A DNA stretch of 64,000 nucleotides from Pantoea sp050157905 (GTDB lineage: Bacteria > Pseudomonadota > Gammaproteobacteria > Enterobacterales > Enterobacteriaceae). This document shows, piece by piece, positions 51,748-63,100 of this stretch. The notes below the pieces were generated by a model. The model had not been told where the DNA came from and did not search any database. It saw only the letters and a program-made list of their open reading frames with translations. How positions within the stretch are numbered: position 1 is the first letter of the stretch; every line of letters begins with the position of its first letter. The stretch covers positions 2,418,001 to 2,482,000 of the forward strand of contig NZ_JBKIWZ010000001.1 in the NCBI RefSeq assembly GCF_050157905.1, written 5' to 3'. Both the position numbers and the translations under genes were made by a program.

Positions 51748-53589
51748 TCAGCCGTCTGCGCCCAGGCGTTCGACCAGACCGCTGCGTCGCTGCGTCTGCA
51801 GCTGAACCGCACGCTGGAACACCCCCGGTTCGCTGTAAATCGTCAGCTGTCGCCGCGCACGGGTGATCGCGGTGTAGACCAGCTCCCTCGTCAGCACCGG
51901 CAGAAACTGCGTCGGCATGACCAGCGCAGTATGGTCAAACTCCGATCCCTGCGATTTGTGCACCGTCATAACCCAGGCCGTTTCGTGTGATGGCAACCGG
52001 CTCGGCTGAATCGCCTTAATCGACCCATCCGGCAGCGGGAAGAAGACCCTGAGATTGCCCTCCTCATCGCGCAGCGTAATGCCGATATCGCCATTGAACA
52101 GGCCAAGCGCGCTGTCATTGCGGCTGATCATTACCGGCCGTCCGGCATACCAGCGGCTGCCGACGCCGGGACGCCGGATGCGCTGTAACTGCATCAGTCG
52201 CTGTTCGATGCGCTGATTCAGACCCTGCACGCCAAAGGGCCCTTCACGTAATGCACACAGCAGCTGATACCGGCCAAACGCGGCAATCACCTCCGCCGGA
52301 GGCGCCTGCTCTCTGATGAGCTGCAGAAACGGCTGATACCCCTGCGCGACCTCATCCAGCATCGCCTGATAGGCTTCGGCGCTGTTCAGCGTCTGATAGC
52401 TGACATCCGCGCAGGCCGAGGTGAACAGAGCATTGACCTGCACAGCATCCCCCCGGTTGATCGCTTTAGCGAGCTGACCGATGCCGGAGGTGGCATCAAA
52501 ACGGTAACTCTTCTGCAGCAGGCAGATGCTGTCGCGCACGGAGGGTGCCTGTGCATCATCACTGCCCTCAAGGGCGCAGCCGGTCAGCCGTGTGAGCTGC
52601 TCTGCCCGGGCCAGACTGTAACCGCCCTCGGTGCAGCGGCAGATATCACCCAGCACGGCCCCCGCCTCAACCGAGGCGAGCTGGTCGCGATCGCCCAGAA
52701 AGATCACGCGCGCATGGCCAGGCAGTGCGGCAATCAGTTTTGCCATCATCGGCAGGTCAACCATCGATGCCTCATCCACGACCAGTACATCCAGATGCAG
52801 CGGATTTCCGGCATGGTAGCGCATCCGCTGGGTTTCGGGCTGAGCGCCCAGCAGACGATGCAGCGTGGTGGCTTCAGCCGGAAAACGCCGGCGCTCTTCG
52901 TCGCTGACGGCCAGATCCTGCAGGGCTTTGCCCAGTGATTCGGTCAGCCGCGCCGCGGCTTTGCCGGTTGGTGCGGCCAGCTGGATCCGCAGCGCGCCCG
53001 GATGCAGCCGGATCAGTGCAGCGAGGAGCTTTGCCACGGTGGTGGTTTTACCGGTGCCCGGCCCGCCAGAGATCACCGCCGTCTTGCGGGTCAGCGCCAC
53101 GGCCGCCGCAATCTTCTGCCAGTCCTCTGGCTGGTCACCAAACAGCGTGTTCAGCACCTCACTCGCGGCCTGGATATCAAACGTGGTTTTTACCTCCTGC
53201 GCGGCAAAGAAGTCGGCTACCCGGCCTTCACTCTGCCACAGCCGGTGCAGATACAAACGCTGGTGGCTCAGCACCAGCGGCGTCACCCGGCTGCCGTCGC
53301 TGACGGCTGGCCAGTCAGCCAGACGTGCAGGCCAGTCATCCGGCGCGCCCGCCGCCTGCCAGATTGCCTGGGCCAGCGCAGGCTGACGACCGGCAAACAG
53401 GGTTGCTTCGCAGAGGTTGCTGAGTGGCAGACAGACATGACCCTCACCGGCTTCCGCACTGACGCAGGCCGCTGCCAGCAGCAGCGCAGGCTGTGATTCC
53501 GGCGCGATCAGTCGCGCAAACTGAATATCCAGTGGCCGCAGGAGACGTTTCTCTGCCGCCTGCAGTAGCAGGCTTAGCATCTCATTCAT
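51748..53589 (-). CDS. recD: Exodeoxyribonuclease V subunit alpha (RecD)
   Basis: RecD is the fast 5'-3' helicase motor of RecBCD. The 613 residues (E. coli 608) have a P-loop GGPGTGKTTT at about 175-184, VVDEASMVDLPMMAKLI (Walker B, DE box), LGDRDQLASVEAGAVLGD and the C-terminal motifs TVHKSQGSEFDHTALVMP and LVYTAITRARRQL of superfamily 1B. It overlaps recB by 4 bp (ATGA) and is the last gene of the recB-recD unit, convergent with argA. Confidence 0.97.
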   Translation of the reverse strand: MNEMLSLLLQAAEKRLLRPLDIQFARLIAPESQPALLLAAACVSAEAGEGHVCLPLSNLCEATLFAGRQPALAQAIWQAAGAPDDWPARLADWPAVSDGSRVTPLVLSHQRLYLHRLWQSEGRVADFFAAQEVKTTFDIQAASEVLNTLFGDQPEDWQKIAAAVALTRKTAVISGGPGTGKTTTVAKLLAALIRLHPGALRIQLAAPTGKAAARLTESLGKALQDLAVSDEERRRFPAEATTLHRLLGAQPETQRMRYHAGNPLHLDVLVVDEASMVDLPMMAKLIAALPGHARVIFLGDRDQLASVEAGAVLGDICRCTEGGYSLARAEQLTRLTGCALEGSDDAQAPSVRDSICLLQKSYRFDATSGIGQLAKAINRGDAVQVNALFTSACADVSYQTLNSAEAYQAMLDEVAQGYQPFLQLIREQAPPAEVIAAFGRYQLLCALREGPFGVQGLNQRIEQRLMQLQRIRRPGVGSRWYAGRPVMISRNDSALGLFNGDIGITLRDEEGNLRVFFPLPDGSIKAIQPSRLPSHETAWVMTVHKSQGSEFDHTALVMPTQFLPVLTRELVYTAITRARRQLTIYSEPGVFQRAVQLQTQRRSGLVERLGADG

Positions 53590-56500
53590 ACCCCCTCCCC
53601 GGGTTCACCAAACAGTGCATCGATTTCTTCCACAAAGTCTTCATCAGGACGGGTAGCAAAGATGCCGTTATCCGGCGAACTGCCATCCATCCCGCGTAAA
53701 AACAGATAAAATACGCCACCAAAATGGTTCTCATAGCGGTAGCCGGGCAGACGATGCTGCAGATAGCGATGCAGCGCCAGCGTATAGAGCTGATACTGCA
53801 GATCGTAGCGGTGGCCGATCATTGCCTGCGCCATCGCCTCAGGGGTGTAAGCGGCGTGACTGTCCCCGAGCCAGTTCGATTTATAGTCGAGCAGATAATA
53901 TTTGCCCTGCCAGCGGAAGACCAGATCGATAAAGCCCTTCAGCATTCCGCGCACCTGACGGAAATCCAGGGGGGCAGCCTGGCGGGAAAGCGGATCATGA
54001 CGCCGCAGCAGCGCGTCGAGATCGGCCGCCGTCAGCAGGTTGTTGATTGGCAGATAGAACTCCATCTCAATCAGCCGTTCGCTGCTCTTTATCGCCGACA
54101 GCGTCACCCCTTCCGCGTTAAGCGGCGTGCGCAGAACGCGCTCGATCCACTGCTCCAGAACCGGTAACCAGCTCAGCGAATAGCCATTATGCTGCAGCTG
54201 ATCTTCAAGCCACATGCGATCCGGCGACTCGGTAAAGTCGATCGACTCAAACAGACCATGTAAAAACGTGCCAGGTGCCGCACCGCGCGGAAAGTGATGG
54301 GGCGTCAGAGCCGCCTCTTCGTTCGCTTCCTCCTCACCTGCCGCGTCAATATCGAAGCTGGGCAGCGCATCCAGCAGCGGTGAACTATGATGCTGTTGCA
54401 GGCCAGAGTAGCTGGTTACGCGCCAGAGATCGGTCAGCGTGCGCGTCATGTCGCGGCTGCTTAATGCCTCATCATCCTGTCGTGCATCCTGCCACCTCTC
54501 GCCTGGCAGCAGATCCTCTTCTGTCAGCGCAATGCCCTCACCGCATAAGGCATTCAGCCGCTGGCTGAGCTGCCGGGCATCAGCCGCCTCGCCCTGCTGC
54601 ACCAGATAGCCCAGCGCGCTCTTGTGCAGATCGCTTTCACCCTCTTTTTTGCGGGTGCCTTTAATCAGCGGCGCAATGCCGACACTGCAGTGATAGACCG
54701 AACGGGTCAGCGCCACATAGAGCAGTCGCAAATCTTCCGCCAGACGCTCCTCTTCGGCCAGCGCCAGGCTTTGTGCATCACCCTGCACATCCAGCAGCGC
54801 CGTAAAGGTGTCGCGGTCGTGGTAGAGCGCGCTGGCCGCCTCGCGGAATCCGGCAGCAAACGGCAGCCAGACCAGCGGATACTGCAGCCCTTTCGATTTA
54901 TGGATGGTGATGATCTGCACCAGATGCCGATCGCTTTCCAGACGCAGCTGCTGGCTGGCGGCCTGGCTGTTTGGCCGGGCAATCTGCTGCGCCAGGAAGC
55001 GCACCAGCGCATGCGGACTCTCCAGCTGCACCGACGCCTCCTGCAGCAGTTCACCCAGATGCATCAGGTCCGTCAGCCGCCGCTCACCACTCTCCGAGGC
55101 CAGCATATTCTCTGCCAGCTGCCGTTTAATCATCACGTCCCGCAGCATCGGCAGGACGCCGCGCTGGTGCCACAGCTGCTGCCAGGTGGCGAACTGGTCC
55201 ACCAGCGCATCCCATTCGCGTTCGTTCTGCGTCAGCGCGTCAAGCGTTGCCGCATCGATGGCAAAAATGGAGGTGGCCAGCGCGCTGCGCAGCAGGCGTT
55301 CCTGTTCCGGTGCCTGTATCGCCTGCAGCAGCCAGAGTAACTCACGCGCTTCCGGCGTGATGTAGACGCTGTCCCGGCTGGAAAGATAGACCGATGGAAT
55401 CGCCAGCGCATTCAGCGCATCGCGGATTAAACCGGCCTCATTGCGGCTGCGCACCAGTACGGTGATGTCGGACGCCCGCACCGGCTGGAGCGCCTCACCT
55501 TTGCCCAGCAGGGCGCGTCCCTGCTGACCTGCAATCAGCCAGCGGCTGATGTCGGCCGCACACTGCTGCGCCATAAATTGCTGGTAGTCACTACTGCCGA
55601 CGCCCTCGCCGGGCTGCAGCCAGAAGCGCAGCGCCGGTTGCTGCTGCTGATCACGCGTCAGCGTCAGCGACTGATTCGATGCGGCGGGCTTCACTGGCTG
55701 GAAAGGGATTGCCGAAAAGAGAAAAGGCGAATTGACCTGAGAAAACAGTCGGTTGACGCTCGCGACCATTTCGGGAGAGGAGCGCCAGTTGGTATCCAGT
55801 GTGTAGTGAGCACTAACTTCGCTTCGGGCCCGCAGATAGGTAAAAATATCCGCGCCACGAAACGCATAAATCGCCTGCTTGGGATCGCCAATCAGAAACA
55901 GTGCCTGTTCAGGCTGATTAATGTAGAGCGCGCGGAAGATACGATACTGCTGTGGATCGGTATCCTGAAACTCATCAATCAGGGCAACCGGAAAGCGTGT
56001 CCTGATGGTTTCGGCCAGCAGGACGCCGCCCGGCTGTTGCAACGCCTCATCCAGCTTACTGAGCAGATCGTCAAAGCCTAACAGCGCACGTAGCCGTTTC
56101 TCACGCTGCACTGTGGCACGCACATCGGACAGCGCCTGAGCGATGATCACATCGCGCAGCGACAGGGGTTCGGCCAGGAACTGATCGATCGCCTCAAACA
56201 GCGCATGACGGGGCGCTTCACCCTTTTTGGTTTTCTCCGCCAGCACCTGCTGCCCGAAGCGCTCCAGCTCTTTAGGTAACTGATAATCCAGCGTCTCGCT
56301 GCTGGCCCACAGCGTGACGCGGGCCACCCAGTTGGGCAGGTGTTTACTGCTGTAGCTGCGCTTATCCACGCCTGATGCGCTGACGATCCCCTCTACATCT
56401 GCGCTCAGCGCCTGCCATTGCTGCTTGATGGTTTTGATACGCGCCAGGTTACGGGCGTGGCGGTTCTCCAGTGTCTCACCGGCTGCAGGCGGACGTTTCA

Positions 56501-57125
56501 GCCCCGGCGACTCCCCCTGCAGCCAGGGGCGCAGCGTTGCCAGCAGACTGTCAGGTCCGTTCCACTCTGCGGCGATGATCCGCGCCACATCGAGACTCAG
56601 TGGGTAGCACTGGCGACGCCAGAAATCGGCGGTTGACTGTTTCAGCAGCGCCTGCTCATCTTCAATTAACTCCTGCTCGAACAGCATCCCCGATTCAAAA
56701 GCATTGAGATTAAGCATCCGCTGACAGAAACCGTGAATGGTGAATATGGCGGCTTCGTCCATCTGTCGTTCAGCCGCCAGCAGTTGTGCGGCGGCCTGAC
56801 TCAGATCCGGCATCTGCGCCAGCAGTAACTGGTGCATCGGATTACTGCTTTTGCCGCGAATGCAGGCCAGACGAAGCTGATGAATATTCTCACGGATGCG
56901 CCCGCGCAGTTCAGCGGTCGCGGCCTCGGTAAAGGTCACGACCAGAATTTCTTCCACCGAGAGCGGCCGGCTGTAAGCATTTTCGTCGCCCAGCCCCAGC
57001 AGCAGCCGCAGATAAAGCAGACCGATGGTAAAGGTTTTGCCGGTACCGGCGGACGCCTCAATCAGTCGCTCGCCCCTGAGCGGCAGTGTCAGAGGATTCA
57101 GCGAAATAGCAGGTAACGGCGTCAT
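53586..57125 (-). CDS. recB: Exodeoxyribonuclease V subunit beta (RecB)
   Basis: RecB is the 3'-5' helicase and nuclease of RecBCD, which resects double-strand breaks and loads RecA at Chi. The 1179 residues (E. coli 1180) have a superfamily 1A P-loop EASAGTGKTFTI at 23-34, LIDEFQDTDPQQYRIF, ILIGDPKQAIYAFRGADIFTY-like motif III, and the nuclease domain with LLDYKSNWLG, placing the essential aspartate at 1080. It overlaps ptrA and recD by 4 bp each. Confidence 0.97.
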   Translation of the reverse strand: MTPLPAISLNPLTLPLRGERLIEASAGTGKTFTIGLLYLRLLLGLGDENAYSRPLSVEEILVVTFTEAATAELRGRIRENIHQLRLACIRGKSSNPMHQLLLAQMPDLSQAAAQLLAAERQMDEAAIFTIHGFCQRMLNLNAFESGMLFEQELIEDEQALLKQSTADFWRRQCYPLSLDVARIIAAEWNGPDSLLATLRPWLQGESPGLKRPPAAGETLENRHARNLARIKTIKQQWQALSADVEGIVSASGVDKRSYSSKHLPNWVARVTLWASSETLDYQLPKELERFGQQVLAEKTKKGEAPRHALFEAIDQFLAEPLSLRDVIIAQALSDVRATVQREKRLRALLGFDDLLSKLDEALQQPGGVLLAETIRTRFPVALIDEFQDTDPQQYRIFRALYINQPEQALFLIGDPKQAIYAFRGADIFTYLRARSEVSAHYTLDTNWRSSPEMVASVNRLFSQVNSPFLFSAIPFQPVKPAASNQSLTLTRDQQQQPALRFWLQPGEGVGSSDYQQFMAQQCAADISRWLIAGQQGRALLGKGEALQPVRASDITVLVRSRNEAGLIRDALNALAIPSVYLSSRDSVYITPEARELLWLLQAIQAPEQERLLRSALATSIFAIDAATLDALTQNEREWDALVDQFATWQQLWHQRGVLPMLRDVMIKRQLAENMLASESGERRLTDLMHLGELLQEASVQLESPHALVRFLAQQIARPNSQAASQQLRLESDRHLVQIITIHKSKGLQYPLVWLPFAAGFREAASALYHDRDTFTALLDVQGDAQSLALAEEERLAEDLRLLYVALTRSVYHCSVGIAPLIKGTRKKEGESDLHKSALGYLVQQGEAADARQLSQRLNALCGEGIALTEEDLLPGERWQDARQDDEALSSRDMTRTLTDLWRVTSYSGLQQHHSSPLLDALPSFDIDAAGEEEANEEAALTPHHFPRGAAPGTFLHGLFESIDFTESPDRMWLEDQLQHNGYSLSWLPVLEQWIERVLRTPLNAEGVTLSAIKSSERLIEMEFYLPINNLLTAADLDALLRRHDPLSRQAAPLDFRQVRGMLKGFIDLVFRWQGKYYLLDYKSNWLGDSHAAYTPEAMAQAMIGHRYDLQYQLYTLALHRYLQHRLPGYRYENHFGGVFYLFLRGMDGSSPDNGIFATRPDEDFVEEIDALFGEPGEGV

Positions 57126-60013
57126 GGGGTTTCACTCTTTACCGGCAGCGACTGCTGCAGTTTTGCGACTTCAGCCCAGGTCTTCCAGCCAGGCTGCCGG
57201 GCAAATTCAGTTTTGCCATTGCCGGTGCCTGCAATCTGTGAGGTCATCACCATACCTTTGTGTTCAATCACGGCGCGCCGGAAAAAGTCCGCCAGGCTGA
57301 TTGGGGTCAGCTGCTGAACCTGCTCAATCATTTTCTGTCGGGTATCAAAGCGGTCGTTCTGGCGGTCGAAGTCGCGGCCGAAACGATCGGCCTCTTCATA
57401 CAGCGTCTGAGGACGCTGCTGCAGATCGTTAATCATCGCCTGCTGGTACTGTACAAAATCGGCCTGACTCATGCTGCGCAATCTTTTTTCTGCCTGAGGA
57501 TAGAACGCCTGATATCGCTGTAACAGCCAGCCGGGCTGCTTACTGTTACTTTGCAACAGGAAACCAACGCCCCACTGCCGTCCCACGGGCATCTGGAAGG
57601 CAAACACCGCATAGCCAAGCTGCTCTTTGGTACGCAGCTGATTGTAGAACCACGGCTGTACGATCTGGCTCAGCATCGCGCTGTTCGCCATGCTCTGATA
57701 TTCACTGTACCCCAGTGGTACGTAGAGTGCGGCCAGAGCAGAGTCGGTGCTGCTGCCCTGCTGCTGCAGATTGACTTTCAGCGGTTTGTTGATGGTGACG
57801 AACTGGCTGGGCCAGTTACGCGGTGCATGACTCTGCATCTGCTCCCTGAGCTCATGCCCGAGCCGGACCACGCTGTCTGCGCTAAGATTTCCCACCACCA
57901 TCATCTCTGGCGTGGCATCACGAAACAGCGTATCGCGGTAGTCACTGACATCCTGAAGCGAGATACCACTCACCAGCCGGCGGCGGGTTTCGCGCTGGGT
58001 GTAGGGCAGCTGTGACAGCATCTGCATCGGCTGAATAGCCTGCTCAAACGCTTTGCCTTTTTCCGCCGCGTCGAGCCGCTCCAGATACCAGGATTTGGCC
58101 TGCTCAAGCTGCTGTTCTGTCGGCCGGAAACTGGCATACCCTTCTACCAGCTTCTTCAGCAGCATTGGCAGCCGCTGAGTAAAACCATTGGCGCTGAACA
58201 CCAGCCCCTGATCTTCACCGGTTGAGAAGCTGATGCCACCCACCGAAGCCTGTGAGTTAAGTTCATCCAGCGCCAGGCTGGAAAGGTAGTCGTTCAGCCC
58301 GAACAGCACCTGCTGACGGGCGTCGCTGATGGCATTTTTATTGCGCAGCGCCAGGGTTATCGCCGCTTTCGGCTCACTGGCATAGTAGCGACTGGGCATC
58401 CAGTAAATACGCATTCCCTCTTTATTCTCCAGCCTGACCGGATGGGTATAAATTTTGCCATCAGACGGCAACAGGGTGAAATCATCCGGAATATAGGGAT
58501 TCAGCACCGGCATCGCAAGGGGGATCTGACTGGCACGCTGCTGCCAGTCAGCGAAGGTAGCGGGTGTGATTTTCTCTACCTGATAGGGCGCCTCAACAAA
58601 ATAGGCGTTTTTATTGTGTGGCTCCTGCGGGCTGATATACCAGATGCGCGCATGCTGCGGCGTCATCTCATCCAGCCGGGCATGTATCGCGGCCGCGTCA
58701 TACTGGTCCGCCAGATAGGGGGCATCCAGCGTATGCTCAATCGGAACGCGCAGCATGGTATCTGCCAGCCACTCAATGTAATCCATATCGCGGGTAATAG
58801 AGGGATAGCGGAAGTCGAGCGCCAGTACATGCGATACCTCATCGAAGTAACGCTTATCATCGCTCTGCTGACGCAGCAGATGGATGTAGCTGAAGATCGC
58901 CGCCACGACCTCGTCACGCTGCGCCAGACCTTTGTCAGTCAGGGAGACGGTAATAGCAAAGACGCCGCTGTTACGCTCGGTCATTGGGTCAGCGCCCGCG
59001 TTAACGCCGTCGGCCAGCCCCTGTTTCTGCAGCCAGTCGGTCAGCGTGTTTTTACTGCGATTACCGATCAGATAGCTGATGAGCGTGTCGGTTTTACTGC
59101 GAAAGCGATCGCTGTTATTGGCAATGCGGAACTCAAGTTTAAGCTGTTTGCGCGGCTGAGCCGGAACGTAGTGAATGATGATGCCCTGCTGCGCATCGGT
59201 CACTACCGGCACCGTTATCGCCGGCACGCTGGCATCATGATTCTGCACCCGGCCAAACGTTTTCGCCGCAATTGCCGCCATTTCTGGCAACGGCTTGTTG
59301 CTGTAGATAACCGCCTTCATCAGGTTGGCCGAGTAATGGGTGTGGTAGAAATCCAGCAGCGCCTGGTGCAGCTTGCTGCCAGGTTTATCTTTCAGGGTAT
59401 CGAGATTCCCGCCTGAGAAGCGTGACGCCGGATGCGCCGGATTCAGGGTTTCTGCGCCGACCTGCGCCATACGCAGTCCGTCGCGTGAACGTGCCATTGT
59501 CAGCTCGGCGTTGACGGCATGGCGTTCGCGATCGGCATTAACCGGATCCAGCAGCGGCTCAGCCACGGCATCGGCCAGCCGATCAACCGCCGGTGCCAGC
59601 GAATCATTTTCCACTTCCAGATAGAAAGCGGTGCGATAAGCAGCGGTACTGGCGTTATGGCTGCCGCCATGTTTTTTAAGAAATTCGGCCAGATTGTCTG
59701 GCTGCGGGTAGTGCTTTGAGCCCATCAGCACCATGTGTTCCAGATAGTGCGCCAGTCCTGCCTGCTGATCGGGATCGTCCAGCGATCCTATCGGCAGTGT
59801 CAGCGCGGCCAGGGATTTCGGCGCGACCGGATCGGAAACCAGTAATACGGTCATGCCGTTATCCAGCCGGATTGCCTGATAATGGCGCGGATCCTGTTCA
59901 CTTTTGCGAATGGTTTCATTCACTGGCTGCCAGCCTGATGAGGCCTCCGCCAGAGCCGTGCAGGCCGTCAGGCCAAACACCAGCGCCGCTATCCAGCGTG
60001 CGTATACCCGCAT
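57122..60013 (-). CDS. ptrA: Pitrilysin (protease III)
   Basis: PtrA is a periplasmic M16 zinc protease that degrades small peptides. The start was set at MRVYARWIAALVF (60013), preceded by GAGGAG at 6-7 bp. Two alternatives lie 5 and 21 codons upstream. A signal peptide (residues 1-23, cut after LAEA-type) precedes the inverted zinc motif HYLEH (89-93) and ELTMARSRDGLRM with the downstream glutamate. It is 963 residues long (E. coli 962). Like in E. coli it sits between recC and recB and overlaps recB by 4 bp, though unrelated in function. Confidence 0.97.
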   Translation of the reverse strand: MRVYARWIAALVFGLTACTALAEASSGWQPVNETIRKSEQDPRHYQAIRLDNGMTVLLVSDPVAPKSLAALTLPIGSLDDPDQQAGLAHYLEHMVLMGSKHYPQPDNLAEFLKKHGGSHNASTAAYRTAFYLEVENDSLAPAVDRLADAVAEPLLDPVNADRERHAVNAELTMARSRDGLRMAQVGAETLNPAHPASRFSGGNLDTLKDKPGSKLHQALLDFYHTHYSANLMKAVIYSNKPLPEMAAIAAKTFGRVQNHDASVPAITVPVVTDAQQGIIIHYVPAQPRKQLKLEFRIANNSDRFRSKTDTLISYLIGNRSKNTLTDWLQKQGLADGVNAGADPMTERNSGVFAITVSLTDKGLAQRDEVVAAIFSYIHLLRQQSDDKRYFDEVSHVLALDFRYPSITRDMDYIEWLADTMLRVPIEHTLDAPYLADQYDAAAIHARLDEMTPQHARIWYISPQEPHNKNAYFVEAPYQVEKITPATFADWQQRASQIPLAMPVLNPYIPDDFTLLPSDGKIYTHPVRLENKEGMRIYWMPSRYYASEPKAAITLALRNKNAISDARQQVLFGLNDYLSSLALDELNSQASVGGISFSTGEDQGLVFSANGFTQRLPMLLKKLVEGYASFRPTEQQLEQAKSWYLERLDAAEKGKAFEQAIQPMQMLSQLPYTQRETRRRLVSGISLQDVSDYRDTLFRDATPEMMVVGNLSADSVVRLGHELREQMQSHAPRNWPSQFVTINKPLKVNLQQQGSSTDSALAALYVPLGYSEYQSMANSAMLSQIVQPWFYNQLRTKEQLGYAVFAFQMPVGRQWGVGFLLQSNSKQPGWLLQRYQAFYPQAEKRLRSMSQADFVQYQQAMINDLQQRPQTLYEEADRFGRDFDRQNDRFDTRQKMIEQVQQLTPISLADFFRRAVIEHKGMVMTSQIAGTGNGKTEFARQPGWKTWAEVAKLQQSLPVKSETP

Positions 60014-60119
60014 GTAAACTCCTCTCATTTCCCGATAAGCCGCCCGTTTCTGACCCGGCAACTCAAAGCAGAGCAAAATTGCTGTGTAAAATTAATAGGC
60101 AAAAACGCGCGCTGAGCGG

Positions 60120-63100
60120 TTATTCATCGTCCTGATGCGCCGTCAGCACGGGCAGATACCAGTGCTGTGCCGCCTCAGTGATCTGCTGCAGCTGTGCTTC
60201 ATCCAGCACCCGGCAAAGACGCTGCAGATAGGGGTCGCCTCCCTCACCTTCCACCTGATAGTTGCCCTGCCAGGCGGCCAGCAGGCGATTACGCGCTTTA
60301 AGCTGCGTCGCCTCATCAGTAAGCATCTGCTGACTTTTTTTGTCGTAGCTGGCGGTAAGCCAGGCGCCTCCGCTTTTGTTGAGTAACATCAGCGGCTGAC
60401 GCATACCGGCCAGATAGCCCGCAACATACTCATTCAGCGCCGCGACCGCCTCTGCCTGCGGCACCGCAAGGAACGTCCAGCGGCTCTTCTGGCGGCCAAA
60501 CATCCGGCTGCTGCCGGTGCCGCCCAGTGCGCAGTAGACCAGATGCTCCAGCCAGAGCAACAGTCCATCGTTCATGTTGAGCACGCCAGGCCGCCAGCGC
60601 AGCAGTCCATCATCCTGCACCTGCGTCAGCCAGCCGGTTAAGCTGACCTGATCCAGTTGCAGATTGACTTCCCAGCTCACGCCGTCGCTGCGCTGCGTGA
60701 CGACTTCCACGGCCACCTCCTGCATCTCATCGCGCTGTGCCTGCCAGAACAGTTCACCGAACGCGCCATAGGGCAGATTACCGGCCGCACGATGATGCGC
60801 ATAGAGCCGCTGCGTATCCTCACCTTCAACCAGCGCATTCAGCAGCTGCGCGTTAATCTGATAACGTTCGAGGTTGTCGAGCGCAAAAGGTTCGCTGTCG
60901 GGCAGTTCGTTCTCCTCCAGCCAGAAACTGACGCCGAGCCGCTGGTGGAACCAGGCACGCACCGGATGCCGCCAGAAGCGCAGAAACGCTTCCAGCGTCA
61001 GGGTCTCAATTACCGGGGCCGTCAGCGGCTGCACAAAGTCGGGCTGAGGCTGACCTGCTTTCTGCGCGGCAGGCAGCCACTCACGGGCAAAACTCTGCAC
61101 CCGGGCAGCAGGCTGAAAGTTCTCCGCGTCAAACGGCATCCGGCTATGCAGATGCTGCAGGTGCATCCGCACCCGTTCTGCACTCTCATCCAGCTCAAGG
61201 TGGCCGTCACCCTCCAGATAGAAGCTCTGTCCGATGTAATCCAGCAACTCTGTGACCAGTACAGAGGGGTAGCGTTCGGTATTATCCTGAATCGCCCGGC
61301 CGATGTAGCTGATATAAAGCTGCCGCTGCGCAGAGATCATCGCCTCCAGAAAGAGATAACGGTCATCATCGCGGCGGCTGCGGTCGCCTTTGCGGGACTG
61401 TTGCTGCATTAAATCGAAACCCAGCGGCGCAAGCGTGCGTGGATAGACGCCGTCGTTCATTCCCAGCAGACAGACCAGCTGGAAAGGAATGGATCGCATC
61501 GGCATCAGGGTACAAAAGTTAATCTGTCCGGCCAGAAAACGCTGACTGATACGTTGCTGGTCGAGCCGGCTGCGCAAGTCGTCGCGCAACAGTGATACCG
61601 GAATCGCCTCTTCAAACCGCGCAGCCATGCCGTAGTCGATCAGCGCCTGCCACTGCTCCTCGACCAGCAGCAGTGCGGCCTCGGTTTCTGCATCGGGGCT
61701 GAAAAAGGCGTTCAGCAGTTCACGGCACAGTGGCAGCCACTCTGCCAGTGGCCGGGCTTCAGCCAGCCGCTGTCGCCAGTCGTTAAGCCGGGAGAGCAGC
61801 TCTGCCAGATGGCCCGCCAGTTCTCCCACCAGACCACTCGATTCGTCATAGGGCAGGATCCCTTCCCAGTCACCGTTGTGGCTCTCCATCGCATAACCGA
61901 GCAGCATACGCTGCAGGCCAAATCGCCAGGTGTGCTGGCCGGTGATGGGGAGTGACAGCGCCTCCACACTGGCATCATCCAGGCCCCAGCGTATGCCCGA
62001 TTCACTGACCCAGCGCCGCAGCAAACGCAGGCCACTTTCATCAATCGAGAAGTGAGCAGCCAGCGCCGGGACATCCAGCAATGCCAGCACATCTTCCGAG
62101 ACAAACCGGCTGTCCGGCAGCGCCAGCAGCTGCAGAAACGCCACAATGGCTGGATGCGCCTGACTGGCGCGACGGTCTGAAATGGCAAAGGGCAGATAGC
62201 GATCGGCTGGCGCATTGGCAAATACCGCCTGGATGAAAGGTGCATAGGCGTCGATATCGGCCACCATGACGATGATGTCACGCGCTTTTAAATCCGGATC
62301 GGCCTCCATCATCGCCAGCAGATGATCCTGCAGGACTTCGACCTCGCGCTGGGCGCTGTGGCAGACCTGAACGGCAATAGATCGATCGTCCGGATCCAGA
62401 CAGCGCTTACGATCGCTGTGCGCCAGTTCTGCGGCGTTCAGACCGATAATGGCGTTGTCCTGCAGATTAAGAAGATCGTGCTGCATACAGTGCAGCAGGT
62501 TGTCCGGTTCAACATCTACAAAGGCATCGATATCGTCGTTTGAGTCCATCTGACTGAGCAGGAACAGATTGTCACGTCCCAGTTTCCCCCAGGAGGCAAG
62601 CAGCGGATTCGTCAGCTGCTGTTCCCCGGCGTCGTTAAACAGCGCCGGGGCCTGCTCTGCATTGCGGAAAAGCGCGCGCGTTTCATCCGCGCCATGTCGC
62701 CGGCGCTGACGACTCTGCAGCTTCGCCAGAAACGCGTAGTCCTGAATATCGCCCCAGTAGTCACGACAGGGATTGGTGAACAGCAGATGGATATCGATGT
62801 GACGACCCAGCGCCTGCAGCGCCTGCAGATAGACCGGCGGCAGCGCCGAGATGCCACAGATGAACACCCGCTTTGGCAGATTGTCCGGTGTGCTTTTCGC
62901 CTGCTCCAGCGTCTGGATAAAGCGCGCATAGAGGTTAGCACGGTGCCATTCCGGCTGGCGCAGGACCTGAGTATAACTGACCAGGTCGCGCCAGAGCGCA
63001 GCCTGCCAGCGTTGCGCATCCCCCAGACCTTCGATCGTTTCACCGCGCTCCCAGCTGTTGAGCCAGTCGGCCCGGTAAACCAGATACTGGTCAAAGAGAT